NCBI GenBank assembly: GCA_018650285.1
Contig: JABIGF010000020.1
Coordinates: 1 to 64,000 of the forward strand
DNA: 64,000 nt
Direction: 5' to 3'
From: Methanobacteriota archaeon
Lineage (GTDB): Archaea > Thermoplasmatota > Poseidoniia > Poseidoniales > Thalassarchaeaceae
Shown here: piece after piece, positions 36,765 to 49,500 of the stretch
How the letters are laid out: the number at the start of each line of letters is the position of its first letter
How positions within the stretch are numbered: position 1 is the stretch's first letter
The notes under the pieces: model-generated
Told to the model about the DNA's origin: nothing
Database searches by the model: none
What the model saw: the letters and a program-made list of their open reading frames with translations, nothing else
Position numbers and translations under genes: made by a program

Positions 36765-39700
36765 TTATCCTGTCCTATGCCATGTCCCATCTAATTCAAT
36801 ATCCCATCGCGATGGATTTCCATCTCCATCAAGATACCAACCTGCTTCACCTTGAGTTGTTCCAGGCATTGCTTTCATTATCCCTTTTTGACGCACATCT
36901 TTTACAACTGATTGTTCAACAGGTGGTGTAGTTTCAGTTTGTTCAACTTCAATAGTTTCAATTACTTCTTCAACTGGTGGTGGTTGAATTTCAACGACTT
37001 CTTCACTGACAACCTGAGGTTCAATAGGAATTGTTTCTGTTGTTGGTTCTTGTGAAGAAGGATTTCGCACACTCTCTTCGTATACAGATTCGTAGTTGGC
37101 TATTTGCTCGTCACTCCAGCCTTGAGAGCGCCCCCATGCCCAAACTTGCTCAGTAGTCCAATGTTCTCCAGTAGTTTGCTCATCAGAGGTGCTGTTTGTC
37201 CAAGTTTCTAATTCGGGTTGGCTAGTTGGTTGAGGTGCGGTTTCCAGTTGTTGAAATGCAGTTTGAGCCATTACAGGTTCAGCCACTTGCTGTTTTTCAT
37301 ACGCCATCTGTACCGCGCTTTCAGCAGATTGTTGCGCTTGTTGGTAGCCTGCCCAGTTGGCGTGTCCCATTGCTGGTTGCATTTGTTGGAAGGCTTGCCG
37401 CGCAGCCATTCTCGCCTTCTTTGATGGCTTGTAACCGGCCATCAGGTCAACATTTGCCTTTGATGGTTCATTTTCATGTTCACCGAAATGGTGGTCAAGT
37501 GCATCTTGCTCCACGCGACTGCGTCTTCTTAGCATGGCGATAAGAAGGGTGAACAACATCAAAACAGCTGCAATCCCAACCCACAAGGTGGTAGCAAGAT
37601 TAGAATCTCCAAAGGCGCGGAGTGGGTCTGCTGAAACATCGACATAAGCCTCTCCATGAGCACTGTCATAATTGACATCAATCCTCTGTTGGTTCCCCGA
37701 ATTGTCAACGGATAGTTGCCAGAAATCTCCTGTTGAATAGCCAAAATCTCCAACAGTGCTTGAAATCATCACATCATCTGGATTGATTTGGATCTTGTTT
37801 TTGCCATAATCGTAGGCGATAATCTCAACATCAATGATTTCACCAGTTTTGACATTTTGTTTGTTTATTTTTACTTCAAGGCTAGTAACTTCCCCATTTT
37901 GAACAATAATTGTTACTTCACCATCCGCTAGACCAGAATAAAACTCTAAGTTGTAACTGCCGGCTTTTATCCCTCTGACGAGGTATTCACCTGCTCTTGT
38001 TCCATTGGTTAAATCTACGCTATTGTGAGGTAATGTCCAAGAAACATCGGTTCCGAAGTCGTTACCATCTAGGTCAGTAGCATTGATTTGAATCGTCGTG
38101 ATATTTCCACTTTTTACAACAACTCCATTAGTTTGTAATGACCTTATTGTATGGGCAATTCCAGGTTCTACATCAATTCCAAGTGAAGCAAAAACGCCTG
38201 CTGCTTCAACCTCAATTTCATGGTGACCAGAACTAACCGGATACCATATTCCAGAGTTTGAACGAATTTCTCCACTTCTATCACTTTCAATACCGTTGTG
38301 CGAAAACGTCCAATTAAGTTGAATCTCTCCGAGTTGATTACCATCTTCATCAAAGAATCGAGGCGAGAAGTCGTGCCAACTATCTGCAGAAACTTGCAAA
38401 CCGTCACCTTCTAGAAGGATTTGTGCAAGAGTTCCCGGAATTACTTCTAAAACGAGGAAAGTCGAAAAACTGTCATTGCCAACGACATATTCTGCTCGTA
38501 TTGTCCAATTTCCAGACACGACGCCATCAAATTGTGCGCCATTAGCAGTGTATGAAAGCCAAGGCGCCGCCTCAGGCTCCATCATTACCCAATTGCCGTT
38601 TACTTGCCAGCGATTACCCTTAGAATCTTCGGCATCCATCGTTAGTGCTAAGTTTTCATCAGCATTTATCATTTCAGAAGATGAAGCAATAAGAATGTGG
38701 TCAACTGCTCCATGAACTACTGTAATTGTGGCATTTGCCCATTCGTCTTCAACATGCACTCCAACTTTCCATTCACCTTCTCTTCTTGGAAGCCATTCCA
38801 CGCCTTCTGGTGTCATTCGGAAATTCCCATCTTCAGCAGTCCAGTTTGAAAGGGGAATTCGCACAGGGACTTCATTACCAAGGACATCTAACCAATTCAC
38901 GATTAGAAGTACAGCTTCATCAGCAGGCTGGGAACCATTTGGGGCGACTAATGCGATTGATGCGAGTGTGCCTGGGGTGACTTCAACAAAAGTATGGCCA
39001 CTTGCCCCGCTAGTGCTTGTTGCATTAATTCTCCACGTCCCTACATTTGCCCCAGTATAGATGCCCACACCATCAACGTGGCCATTTTCAGCAACCCAAC
39101 TGATACTGCCTGCTGCAGTATTTGGTAGCACATTTCCCAGCCTGTCGGTTACGGTGAAAAGTAGTGGTACTTGTTCCCCTGAAGCAACTGAAAGGTTAGA
39201 CTCAATTGTGATGTTTGTGGCAGTTCCTGCTGAAACAACAATATCTGCCGTTGCTACCAATGTTTGCCAAATGACTGTAACTTGGTCAGAACCCACTGCA
39301 GTCGGCTGATAGAATCCTGTTTCGTTAATGAGGCCATAATCTGCATACCAAGTTAATGTAGAATCGGTGACATCATTCCCATTTGCGTCAACAAAAGTGT
39401 AGTTGAATTCAAATGATTCATCAATTGTCATCTCTACATTTTTTGCTTCTAGATCCAAATTGATTGGTGTACCTGGTGTGACTTGAAGATTCAGCGTTCC
39501 AGTTTTGCCACTTATTGTAGCACCAATTTGGTCAATGCCTGATTGGCTTGGTGTGTAAATACCTCCAGAGTCAATAGCGCCTACATTTGCAGTCCATGAG
39601 GTGGTTCCTGATGCTACTACACCGGCTCCCGTTCGTGCTTGTGCTTGCAAGGTTAATTGATTATCAGCATCAATTCTGTGTGGTGCTTTTGGAAATACAT

Positions 39701-40472
39701 CAACCCATTCAACGTTTCCTGAAAGTGCTGTAGTGCCCCAAGTGTATGTGACATTGAAGTGTGGCCTTTCTGAGGCGAAGACATATTCGCTAGAGTGGAA
39801 AGTAGCCCAATCTTCACCCCATGCAGGTCCAGTGAGAAGTATGGATGCTGAGGAATCATATCCGGTGCGATATCGTTCATATGCCACTTCAATTGCTGTT
39901 GTAATATCAATTTCAGTCCAGCCAGGGGTGGTGGCTATGGTCACTTCATCCATCATTTTTCCTGAGTCTTGATTGCCTAATGCTCCACCTACTGACCAAT
40001 CGTTCCAGTCTGTTTGGCTAGCATCCCATGTTTCATCATAGCAAATCCAACTTCGAAGTGTTGGTTGCCCACTTGTCTGTTTGGCATAGAGTGCAAGTGT
40101 TGCAGATTGAATGGTGACATTATGAGGAATATTCGTTTGTGATAAATCAATTCCAAACAGTGAATTCCATCTGCTACTAGAATTTGCAGAGAAGCCTGCT
40201 TTCAATTCTGTATCACTCCCATGGTTGCTGTCAGGTTGGGCCGCACCCAACCAAGTATCTTGGATTCCAGATAAATCGTTACTATCTGCCCAAAACGAAG
40301 AGGCGATCGTTCCATTGCCGAAATTTGTGGTGCTTTCATCAGATGGACTTGGTGTGTTTTCTGCGTGTGAAAATGCCACTTCACTAGTTAAATCGTTGTT
40401 TTGAGAAAAAATTGCCCATGGCATAGCCAAGAGAATTGCGGCGAATAACGGAATCCAAGGGATACGAGACAT
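36765..40472 (-). CDS. Exported surface protein: DNRLRE-type domain, Ig repeats, anchor and Trp-rich tail
   Basis: 1235 residues. Signal peptide at the N-terminus, then one DNRLRE/CBM96-like beta-sandwich (about 55-245) with the 'DTWLGAAQPDSNHGSDTEL' type of opening and an 'ITTAIEVAYERY' strand. Then about seven Ig-like repeats (250-940), a membrane helix (about 958-983), and a 250-residue cytoplasmic tail rich in Gln, Ala and Glu ending GWYLDGDGNPSRWDI. The tail also holds EQVWAWGRSQGWSDEQIANYE, possibly a helical interaction motif. It shares architecture and repeat sequence with both neighbours, as if the three arose by duplication. DNRLRE domains are found in bacterial and archaeal surface proteins and some bind polysaccharide; that role here is inferred. 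Confidence 0.88.
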   Translation of the reverse strand: MSRIPWIPLFAAILLAMPWAIFSQNNDLTSEVAFSHAENTPSPSDESTTNFGNGTIASSFWADSNDLSGIQDTWLGAAQPDSNHGSDTELKAGFSANSSSRWNSLFGIDLSQTNIPHNVTIQSATLALYAKQTSGQPTLRSWICYDETWDASQTDWNDWSVGGALGNQDSGKMMDEVTIATTPGWTEIDITTAIEVAYERYRTGYDSSASILLTGPAWGEDWATFHSSEYVFASERPHFNVTYTWGTTALSGNVEWVDVFPKAPHRIDADNQLTLQAQARTGAGVVASGTTSWTANVGAIDSGGIYTPSQSGIDQIGATISGKTGTLNLQVTPGTPINLDLEAKNVEMTIDESFEFNYTFVDANGNDVTDSTLTWYADYGLINETGFYQPTAVGSDQVTVIWQTLVATADIVVSAGTATNITIESNLSVASGEQVPLLFTVTDRLGNVLPNTAAGSISWVAENGHVDGVGIYTGANVGTWRINATSTSGASGHTFVEVTPGTLASIALVAPNGSQPADEAVLLIVNWLDVLGNEVPVRIPLSNWTAEDGNFRMTPEGVEWLPRREGEWKVGVHVEDEWANATITVVHGAVDHILIASSSEMINADENLALTMDAEDSKGNRWQVNGNWVMMEPEAAPWLSYTANGAQFDGVVSGNWTIRAEYVVGNDSFSTFLVLEVIPGTLAQILLEGDGLQVSADSWHDFSPRFFDEDGNQLGEIQLNWTFSHNGIESDRSGEIRSNSGIWYPVSSGHHEIEVEAAGVFASLGIDVEPGIAHTIRSLQTNGVVVKSGNITTIQINATDLDGNDFGTDVSWTLPHNSVDLTNGTRAGEYLVRGIKAGSYNLEFYSGLADGEVTIIVQNGEVTSLEVKINKQNVKTGEIIDVEIIAYDYGKNKIQINPDDVMISSTVGDFGYSTGDFWQLSVDNSGNQQRIDVNYDSAHGEAYVDVSADPLRAFGDSNLATTLWVGIAAVLMLFTLLIAMLRRRSRVEQDALDHHFGEHENEPSKANVDLMAGYKPSKKARMAARQAFQQMQPAMGHANWAGYQQAQQSAESAVQMAYEKQQVAEPVMAQTAFQQLETAPQPTSQPELETWTNSTSDEQTTGEHWTTEQVWAWGRSQGWSDEQIANYESVYEESVRNPSSQEPTTETIPIEPQVVSEEVVEIQPPPVEEVIETIEVEQTETTPPVEQSVVKDVRQKGIMKAMPGTTQGEAGWYLDGDGNPSRWDIELDGTWHRTG

Positions 40473-40533
40473 GGCGTCGCCTCACCCGTGAGATGCCGCT
40501 TCATTCATCAAACATCCCCCGATTTGATGCGGA

Positions 40534-40557
40534 GGTGTCTCCTATAGGAGACACCTT
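40534..40557. repeat. Perfect 24-base palindrome between two giant surface genes
   Basis: Twelve-base arms, AGGTGTCTCCTA and its exact complement, with no spacer. It lies 32 bases after the stop of the 40589-49735 gene and 62 bases before the start of the 36765-40472 gene, both on the minus strand. There is no T-run on that side, so it is either an RNA processing/stability hairpin or an operator for the downstream gene. Confidence 0.6.
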
Positions 40558-40588
40558 GTTTGGCAAATATTGTGAGGTGGTTCAGTAC

Positions 40589-43500
40589 TTATTCTTCCCA
40601 AACTTCCCAGTCATCCATGTCAACAGATCGGTAATACCAGACTCCTTGGTCATCTTCCCACCACTCGGTGCCGTCCTCGTCAACAGAGATGTCCTGTTCA
40701 CCTTCTTCACTTCCTGAATCTGTATGTGTTTCTTCTTCCCCACCATATCCGCTGTCAGTAACAGGTTCGTCGTATCCACCTTCATAGAAGGCATCGCCGT
40801 CATCATAGCCACCTTCCACATCATCGTATAGTTCGTCGTATTCATCCTCGTCGTCATACCCTGCTTTGCGAAGTAGAACAACAAGGGTTGCAATAACTCC
40901 CATTAAGGCTAGAACAAGTAGACCTGCTCCAATGTAGTATAGAGTTCCCCCTTCTTCAAAGAATCCAAGAACGGTTTGTTCAACCATGACTTTCTCTGAA
41001 TCATACTTTTCTTCGGCTACAACAGTTACTTCTGATTCACCTGCATCAAGCATGTAAATCTGCCACTGTGAGTTAGTTTTCTTGGTGACGATATGTTGTT
41101 CTCCACCATGATAAACAACTGCTGAATCTGGGACATCAATTTCATTGCCAAAGGCATCAAAAGCATCGACGTCAATAGTAATCGTTGATTGTTGAGCAAC
41201 GGTCAAACTTGGACTAATAGTCATTTCAAGTGTTTCTAGAGTTGAAGGGGTTACTGAAACACCCCAAATGCCAGTCAGGTCAGCATAGGTGTATTCTAGT
41301 GAGAAGCTTCCAACTGTGGTACCGTGCCAAGAGTATACTCCCATTTCCGCTTCATCGGTAAAGTCGCTTGCCGGACTGCCATCCCATGCTACATCAATCG
41401 CGAAGACATTACCATCAGAATCAGCGGCAGTAATTTCAATTGAAATGGATGCTCCAGCCACTAATGTATTTGCAGATTCTACATGATAGAGAACTGCTGC
41501 AACACCATGCGATACAGTGACTTCCACGGTCGTCTGATATGATCCCGAGATTGCACAAATAATCCATGTCCCTTCTTCTGCAGCTTCCCACTCATGCCCA
41601 TTTGCTTGAAGAGTTGTGGTCAATTCATTACCCCAATCAATACAAGCAGGAGGTTGTGCGGTTGGGCTTGTTGCATCCCAAATGAACCAGCGCAACATGT
41701 CGGTAGTAAGGAAGTTTGAATTTTGGTCACGAGTAATTGGATTCAGAGCCAATGAATCATCAGCAGTTAATTGGCTACCATGGCCAGTAAGAATAATGCT
41801 TGCCAAGGGTCCAGGTTCAACAGTAAAGGAAATTGAATCAGTCATTGCAGTTGTTTCCTGATGGATGTAAGTTGCAGTGATGGTCCAAGTACCAACTGTG
41901 ACGGCTTCAAAGTCAGCGTATGCGGAAGATGGAATTAGCCAATTTTGGTCAGCCATAGGCTCATTAATTACCCATGTTTCAATTGCTCCAATCCATTCGT
42001 TTCCATATTGGTCGTAATTGTATGCATCAATTGTACCACTATCGCCAGATGTCAACGTATCTCCACTAGTTGTTCTAATGTCAACTCCAACTGCTTCACC
42101 ATGTGTTACAGAAATAATAATTCGAGTAGTTAATCCCTCAAGTGTTGCGTCAATTGATTGAGTTGCAGCAGCCCAAGGAGTCCAGCGAACCGGTGATTCT
42201 TCGAAGAGTGTACCATTTGATATGACCCAAGCAGATGCAGGTAGAGTGATATTTAGTCGATTTCCTCTGATATCAATTCTTACAGTTTCTATTGTTATTT
42301 CATCATCTGCTGTGAGAGCGTTTGCTGTTGCATTCACTTCTAGTTGGTAAATCGCACCGTGGGTTGTTTCTACATTTTGTGAAACACTCAATCCATATCC
42401 AGTATTGAGAGTAACATTCCAGAATCCAACTTTGTCAGCAGTGTACCCGCCAACTTGAGTGATGTTTCCATCCTCAACAGTCCAGTTAACTGACAATAGG
42501 CGAATCGGTGTGACTGGATTGTCATGGGCGTCGTATGCAGTCCAGTTAAAGTCGCGAGTTTCTCCGGCAGGAATGGATGAATATCCGCTCATTACGATAT
42601 AATCTGGTACACCTTCAGTAACGGTGATCTGCAGAGATAATGATCCGCCACTCCATGATACATTGACCCACTGTATCCCCGTATTCCAAGGCATGTAAGT
42701 AATTGCACCTACAGGAGTAGTGTGCGAGTTTCCTTGAAGAATTGAGCCATTTGTTATTGCGAACGAAAGGGCAACACCAGGGACCAAATTGTTGTTATCA
42801 TCAAGAACTTCGAACCATAGTGAAACAGTTTCGTCACTAGTTATCTCAGACACTGCTGGGCCACCAATGAGTTGTTGTGGCAATCCAGGTTGAACTATGA
42901 TAACGTGTGAAACAATGACTCTTCCAAAGCGGGCTTGAATAGTCACATTTCCTGTTTGGTCTGGTGTGAAAAGACCATTGCTGTCAATTACTCCATTGGA
43001 TGTAGTCCATTCAACGGTGCCACTGATTGTGGTGTTGTCAACATCTTGGAGAGTCGCAGTCATCTGAACGGCGGTGTCTGCGGTAGTGGTTGCAGCCCCA
43101 GTTAAAGAGATATCAAATACGCTAGTGTAATTGAATACCAAAGTTGGGCGGTGAACAGTATTTGTTGATTCGCTACTAGCAAAAGTTGCTGTGAATTGAG
43201 CAGTTACAGTAGGTACAGGTTCAGCACTTCCAATCAAGGCGATTGAAAATGTGCCATTTACATTTGCAGCTAGTGCACCACTAATATCAAAGTAAACCCA
43301 ACCTGAAGTGGTTGAAGAAACCCTTGCAGTACCAAGAGCGATTGTACTAATGTCACTTCCAGCGCCCATTCCTGCAGTCGCCCAGTTGTTTCCTAACGAC
43401 GCCTGTTGCCAATTCGCTTGATCTTCTGCAAAGTTTCCATTGAGAAGCGCATATGCAGTGATGTCAATCCATGTTGAAGTTGGTGAATCGGTTGAATCCA

Positions 43501-46500
43501 CCCAGACTGCAAGGCGGCCTGAGTGTGCTCTTGAATCACCAGTTAGCGGAATTTGACTCAAATCAATTTGGATGATTGCGCTACACATTTCGCTACTTGA
43601 AGGTCCACCTGTGCACCCTTCACCCACTTTTAGTGAATCGGTTTGGTAGTTAGTTGACGGATTTCCTTCGCTGATGTAGGTGTCACCTACTAGTGGGTGA
43701 TTAAATTCTTCAACATCATTTCCTTCTTGGAAAGTTGCTGTCCAAATATTATTGCCAAGTGATTGAGTATTTGGATTGCCAATAGCAAATGCCCAAGTAG
43801 ATGAGCGCGGCCCTAGGATAGAGCCATTGATTCCCTGAATATTCCAATAGTATACTCCGCCTTCTTCTAAATCCCAACCAGGGGTGAAACTAGCAGTTCC
43901 TGCAGTGTTGTTGAACGTTCCTTGGCTGCTTGTTGTATTCCATGAATTGAACATGTTTGATATGGTTGAATTCCACATTCTGACAATGTAACCAGAGGTG
44001 TCACCGGCATCATTCCATGATAGGCTAGGCCTTACTGGCGCATCAAGGAGGAAGTCATCATATTGCGAAATAGAATAGATGACTTGTTGGTCAGTAGGCC
44101 AAGATAGAACTGGTGTGACCGGTGGCGTGGTGCCATTTTGATTGTCAACATAACCTATGACTAATTGTGGGCGATAGGAAGCACTTCCGGTTTCTGAGGA
44201 AGCAAATTGTAGGTATCCTGTGTAATTTGTAGCTCTAATTGCCATTGAAATAGTCCCATTGTAGCCAGCGGCTTGAACGATACTAGTGACATCCCAATCA
44301 TACCATGTGCCACCAAATCCACTATTCGATTGACTCAGGGTTGATGCTGCAGTTGAGTTACAATTTGTTGATAATGAAAAGGTACTCCATGTACTTGTTT
44401 CTGAAAATGAGTTACATTCGTGGATAGCAACAGTAGCACTTCCAGATACAGAATATCCGGCGCGGTACATTCGTAGCGATACAGTGGTGGCCAGCATTGT
44501 TTGTGGGAATGGTAATTCACCGAGGTCAAATTGAATCAATGCTACAGATTCTTGTCCTGATTGGAATGGTGAATTTCCAACAGCCAAAGTTGTGTTTGTT
44601 GATTGTGGGGTGGTAGTTCCAGCATTTGGCGTAGAATCAATCCATGTGTCAGGGATAGTGGGGAGCATTCCACTTGTACTGAATACTGAGCCGCGATACA
44701 TTGTCACTGTGTGGTTACCAAGTCCATCGTCACTGCCCTGATCAGCAGGTACACGGAATTCTCCACCATCTGTCCAATTTCCTAATGAGTCGCCAATAGC
44801 GGGACGTATTCTCCAATAGAGCCATGCATCAGGCCATCCTGACCATCCGGGTGGCAAATCTTGGGTGTCAATTGCGTAGGATAATGGGTTGGTGGTAAAT
44901 GTTCCATCGTAAGTCATTGAATCACTTGAGTCAAGTGAATTTGTTGTGCTTGGCATGTATCGTGCATCTGAACTGAGTTGAATCTGCCACGAGGTAACAT
45001 TTGATGGAGATGGGTGTGACCACTGAACAACTACTGGATTTCGTCCAGTAGGTCTGGCTTCTCCTGGTTGCCACAGAGTCGAGGTACTTCCTGGTACAGG
45101 GTTAGTTGCATCAGAAGGAATCCATTGAGTCCCAATGCGGTGAGTGATATTGAGAACTGGTCTCAGTTGAATATTTGAAAATTCAGAACTGTGGAATTGT
45201 TTTACGATAGTGCCAGAGGTACTACTACCTTGAAGGGCGATTAGTACCGTATCGTCTCCACGAGAGCGGGCAGCTTGCATTAATTGGGTGATATTCCAAC
45301 CATACCAACCTGTTCCCATTACTGTGATTGAGTCAACAACTCCGCCGACAGCAGGATTTGGCCAAGATGAATTGGTGTATCGTTGATTGTGGGTTGCTTG
45401 CATTTCATCAAAATCTGAAAGAAGTTGATGAGCAGTCACCACAACAGAATTTCCAGTGCCAGTTGCACAGTTGCTGCAATAGAGTTCTAGGTCGGCACTG
45501 ATAACTTCCCATGGATTAGGTACAGGTAGGGATGAAATATTGATTCTAATTACACTCCAAGAGTAATAACTGCTCGAAAATGTGGATGGACTTCTTCCTA
45601 CAGACATCAATGCATTGTTTCCTCTATTGGTAGTTGACTGATAAGAATCAAGATAAGTATCAGCGAATGATACTGGTAATGCTTGACTAGTTAATGCTCC
45701 TCCTTCATTAACTCGCAAACGCGCATCTGTAGAATTCAATTCATAACCTAGGGCATTAGGGACATTAAACGTGAAAGAACTGCTTCTTTCGCCGTAAATA
45801 TCATCCTTGATTGTTTGAACAAACCATCGTTGTTCTGCATCATAAGTGAAGTTTGATGGTGGTGTCCAAGTTTGGTATTGGAAATTTCCAATATTAAATC
45901 CGGTATCATATCTGCTATCGAAGATTTGGTACCCATCACGAACATCACTGGTGTCATTGTAGATGAAAAGTCGCCAGTCATCTGCATATGATGAACTGTT
46001 TGGCTGAGTCCATTTGAGAATTGGGGCGGGATCGCTTCCAAGGGCATGACTAGAGTTGTCCCAAGTGATTTCACCGTTATTTGGCCAAGCAAGAGTAGGA
46101 GTGACGCTTGCCGCAGTTCCGGTGCCATTACGATACCATAATTTCAATACCGGTCTACTTGAAGACCATGTGTAATCTGACCCATAGAACATTGCTTCTG
46201 AGTAAGCATTGGTATCTGAGCGTAGTGTCATGTTGACATTTGTGTCTCCATCAGTAATTGTGTTGTGGACGATTTCTGTAACATTTAGGTTAAACCATGC
46301 TGATGCAGTTGGGCTGCCTATATCAGAGATTGGCCCGATATCGCCGCTGCCAATTCCTCCCTGCTGAGACCATAATGATGTTGAATTGTTGCTATTATCT
46401 CCATTCCATGAGAGGCCATTTGCACTTCCATTCCAGTTACGCATAGTTCGGTGAACTGAAATTCGTGGTGCATCGCCAGATATTGTAGTGTTGACTGAAA

Positions 46501-49500
46501 ATGCCCACAATCCTAATTCAGCACCCACAATTCTTGAGTTACTTGGTTGTGGTAATTCACTGAGTGGGAATGAGAGCATTGCAGTCTTAGGGCATTCTCC
46601 CGATTCGCACCCTACTACCAAAGTGTTTGATGTGGAATGTGTTTGATTTCTGTTTGCCCCACTAGTAATCCAAGTATCTGGGACACTTGGAATTGATTGG
46701 GCGGCAACTGCAGCACCCGGCCTGATGATGATGTAGGAATTATTTGCATCAATTGAGCCACTCTCAATGTTAGGTACCACGAAGTTTGCTGACATGCTCC
46801 AATTTCCAAGTTGGTTGGTTTGTGATGAGCCTCTAACTCTCCAATACCAAACTTGGCTTGTTGTCAAATTTGATGCAGGAGTGTATGTGCGATTTGTGGC
46901 ATCAAAGTCATTTATTTGTACCCATGAGCGAGCAATAGACAAATTGTTGCTATCAAATGTAGGTGCTGTATCTAATTCAACGACCCAACCATTTGCTGGA
47001 ATAGAACCTGTGTGATTCCAAGTAAGTGTTGGTCGCTCTTCAGGGGCGATAAGCATCCCAGTGGTAACTGACCAAACACCATTGATTGGAGATGTGAGTG
47101 TTGGTGGGTCTGGTACAGCCATTGAACCTGGTCGATAAGTGATGACGAGTTCAGGGTAATCGGCTGCCGAACCGGCGTTTTCTTTGTCATACATTGCTGC
47201 TTGCCCCGAGCCTATGCCCATGACGACGAAATCTGATGGGACATTCCAACGCATAGAATTCTGAACCGCTGTTGTCACATTCCATGTAATCCAATTTGAG
47301 GAACTTGAGATTGTTTCTGAATCTAGAAGTTGCCCTCGATCATTTCCACCGGCGCCAAAAATAGACCAGTTCCCATTAGCATTGTAATTCTCCCATGTTG
47401 CTTCATCTTCTTTCCACAAATGGTTGTTAAGTCCATACGCTGAAGCATCTACAGTACCTGTTACGAATGAAGTCTTCATTCTCAATTCAGCATCTACTAC
47501 AGCAAGTCCTGATGGCAGATTATGGCTTTGTGTATTGCATCCAAATAATGTATATTGACTGCTAGTAATAGAAAGTTCACCTTGGTCATTATTGCTATTT
47601 GGTCCTAGACTGTCGATGTAAGTATCACCACAATAAGGCTCATCTATTGTATTTGATGCATTACTGTGACGTAGTCTGAATTCCCATGTGTTGTTGGAAA
47701 CCCATGTTGAGTTTATCGATGAGACGAAGAAGCCACGAGTGGAATCAAAATCTCCCCAGTCGCCATCATCAACCCATCTTACTCTCCAGTAGTAATCTTC
47801 TCCGTAATCAACGCCCCATGTTGAAGGGACATCAAAAGTTCCAGTGCTTTTGTTTATTCCACTATTCGAGTCACGACTATCTATGCGGTAAAGCGGCCCT
47901 TCTGTGAAATCCTTGTTACCAGCAAACTCAATCCGGACATCATCTGTTGTGTGGCCAGTAGATGACCAATTCAGTGTAGGCGTCAAATCTGCAGTCAAAT
48001 TGTTGTTATTGACAATAGACCAAACACCCTGTCCATCTAGAGGTGATTGAACAGTTACTGTATCAGTTGGTCCTTGACCATCTCCCCATGCATAGGTGAT
48101 GACCATTTTTGGACGATAGGTCATAGCTGGCTCTTCACTACCTGCAAATCGTGCCCATTCATTGTTGGCACCCGCTGATTGAAGAAGATAAGAAATTCCA
48201 TCATCAGTATTTCCTTGGTATACGCCACGGAGATATTCTTGAACGGAGGAGGTCACATCAAAGGAGAAAGTAGGTCCACTCTTGTTTCCATTCTGAACAT
48301 CTAGAGAGTGCCCCATGCCTTTCAAAAGTTGCCCTGCATCCCAATTTTGGTTTGCTGTTGCATTGTTCCATGTGGCATCATCTTCACTCCAATTTGTTTG
48401 TTCATATTGGTGAATACTAATCCACGCATCACCTTGTCTATCGGTTCTGCGTAAATTCATGTAAGCACTTAGGATTGTAGCATTTGAATGAAGTCCTGTC
48501 TGGTCTAGGTCAACATGAAGCATTACCGCCATGTCATCGCGAGATGTGTTGTTAGAATTTCCAACCCACATGTTATCGGTGGCGCCACCTGCAAGATTTG
48601 GGCTTCCAGAGAGTAACCATGCATCATGTATGGTTCCACTATCAACTGCTAATGAGTCACGATACAACTCAAAAGTTGCAGTGCTGTTTCCATTATTTGT
48701 TGCATTGATGAATGGGACGATGAAATGACCCATTTGCCAGTCTGAGAGTTGGTTTGTCTTTGAGGCTCTGATTCGCCAATAGGCTGGCATTCCCATATCA
48801 AGACTTGAACCGCTCGGGATGGTGTAGGTCCCGTTTGCTCCAGACATGGAGAATCCGCTTGTGCTCCAAGAGGTGAAATGCCAGTCCTCATCATCGAAAT
48901 CGCGGAAGTTAGACGATTTTGAAATTTGAATTTCAACACCTGTGCCATTTAGGCCAGTCCAACCAAGAGTAGGTGTTGTATCAGCAGTAAGGAGGAAAGC
49001 ACCGGTTTGAGGTGCAGAACCATCAGCCGGTGAATCTTTGACAATTGCAGAACCACTTGCTGGTGGAGCAATGGCGTAAACAAAGGTTACAGATGGCCTT
49101 TTTGCTGTAGTAGGGTGCTCGCTACTAGCGATAGTTATCATTCCCATACCTAAAATGGAGACAATAAAATCCATCTCGGTGTTATTGCTTGCTAATGCTT
49201 GTTGAGCGATTGAAGTGACATTAAGTGATATTGATGAGCTACCTGCTGCGAAACTACTGCTGCGTGGTTCCCATTGGCCGCTGTCATTCGCCCCGTATGC
49301 TCCAGGAAGTTGCCACGTCGTATTGTTGGTCTTGTTGAACCAAGTTGCATTTCCTTCGTCATAGTTCGTTTCAAGTGGTGCAGCATATGCATAAAGTGAG
49401 CCTTGACCCATTCCTGAGGTGCGATAAATTGTCAAAGTAGCGCTTTCAATTGAACCAGATGAGGTAACTGGTCCATTTGGGCTAGTGATAGGGAAAGTGA

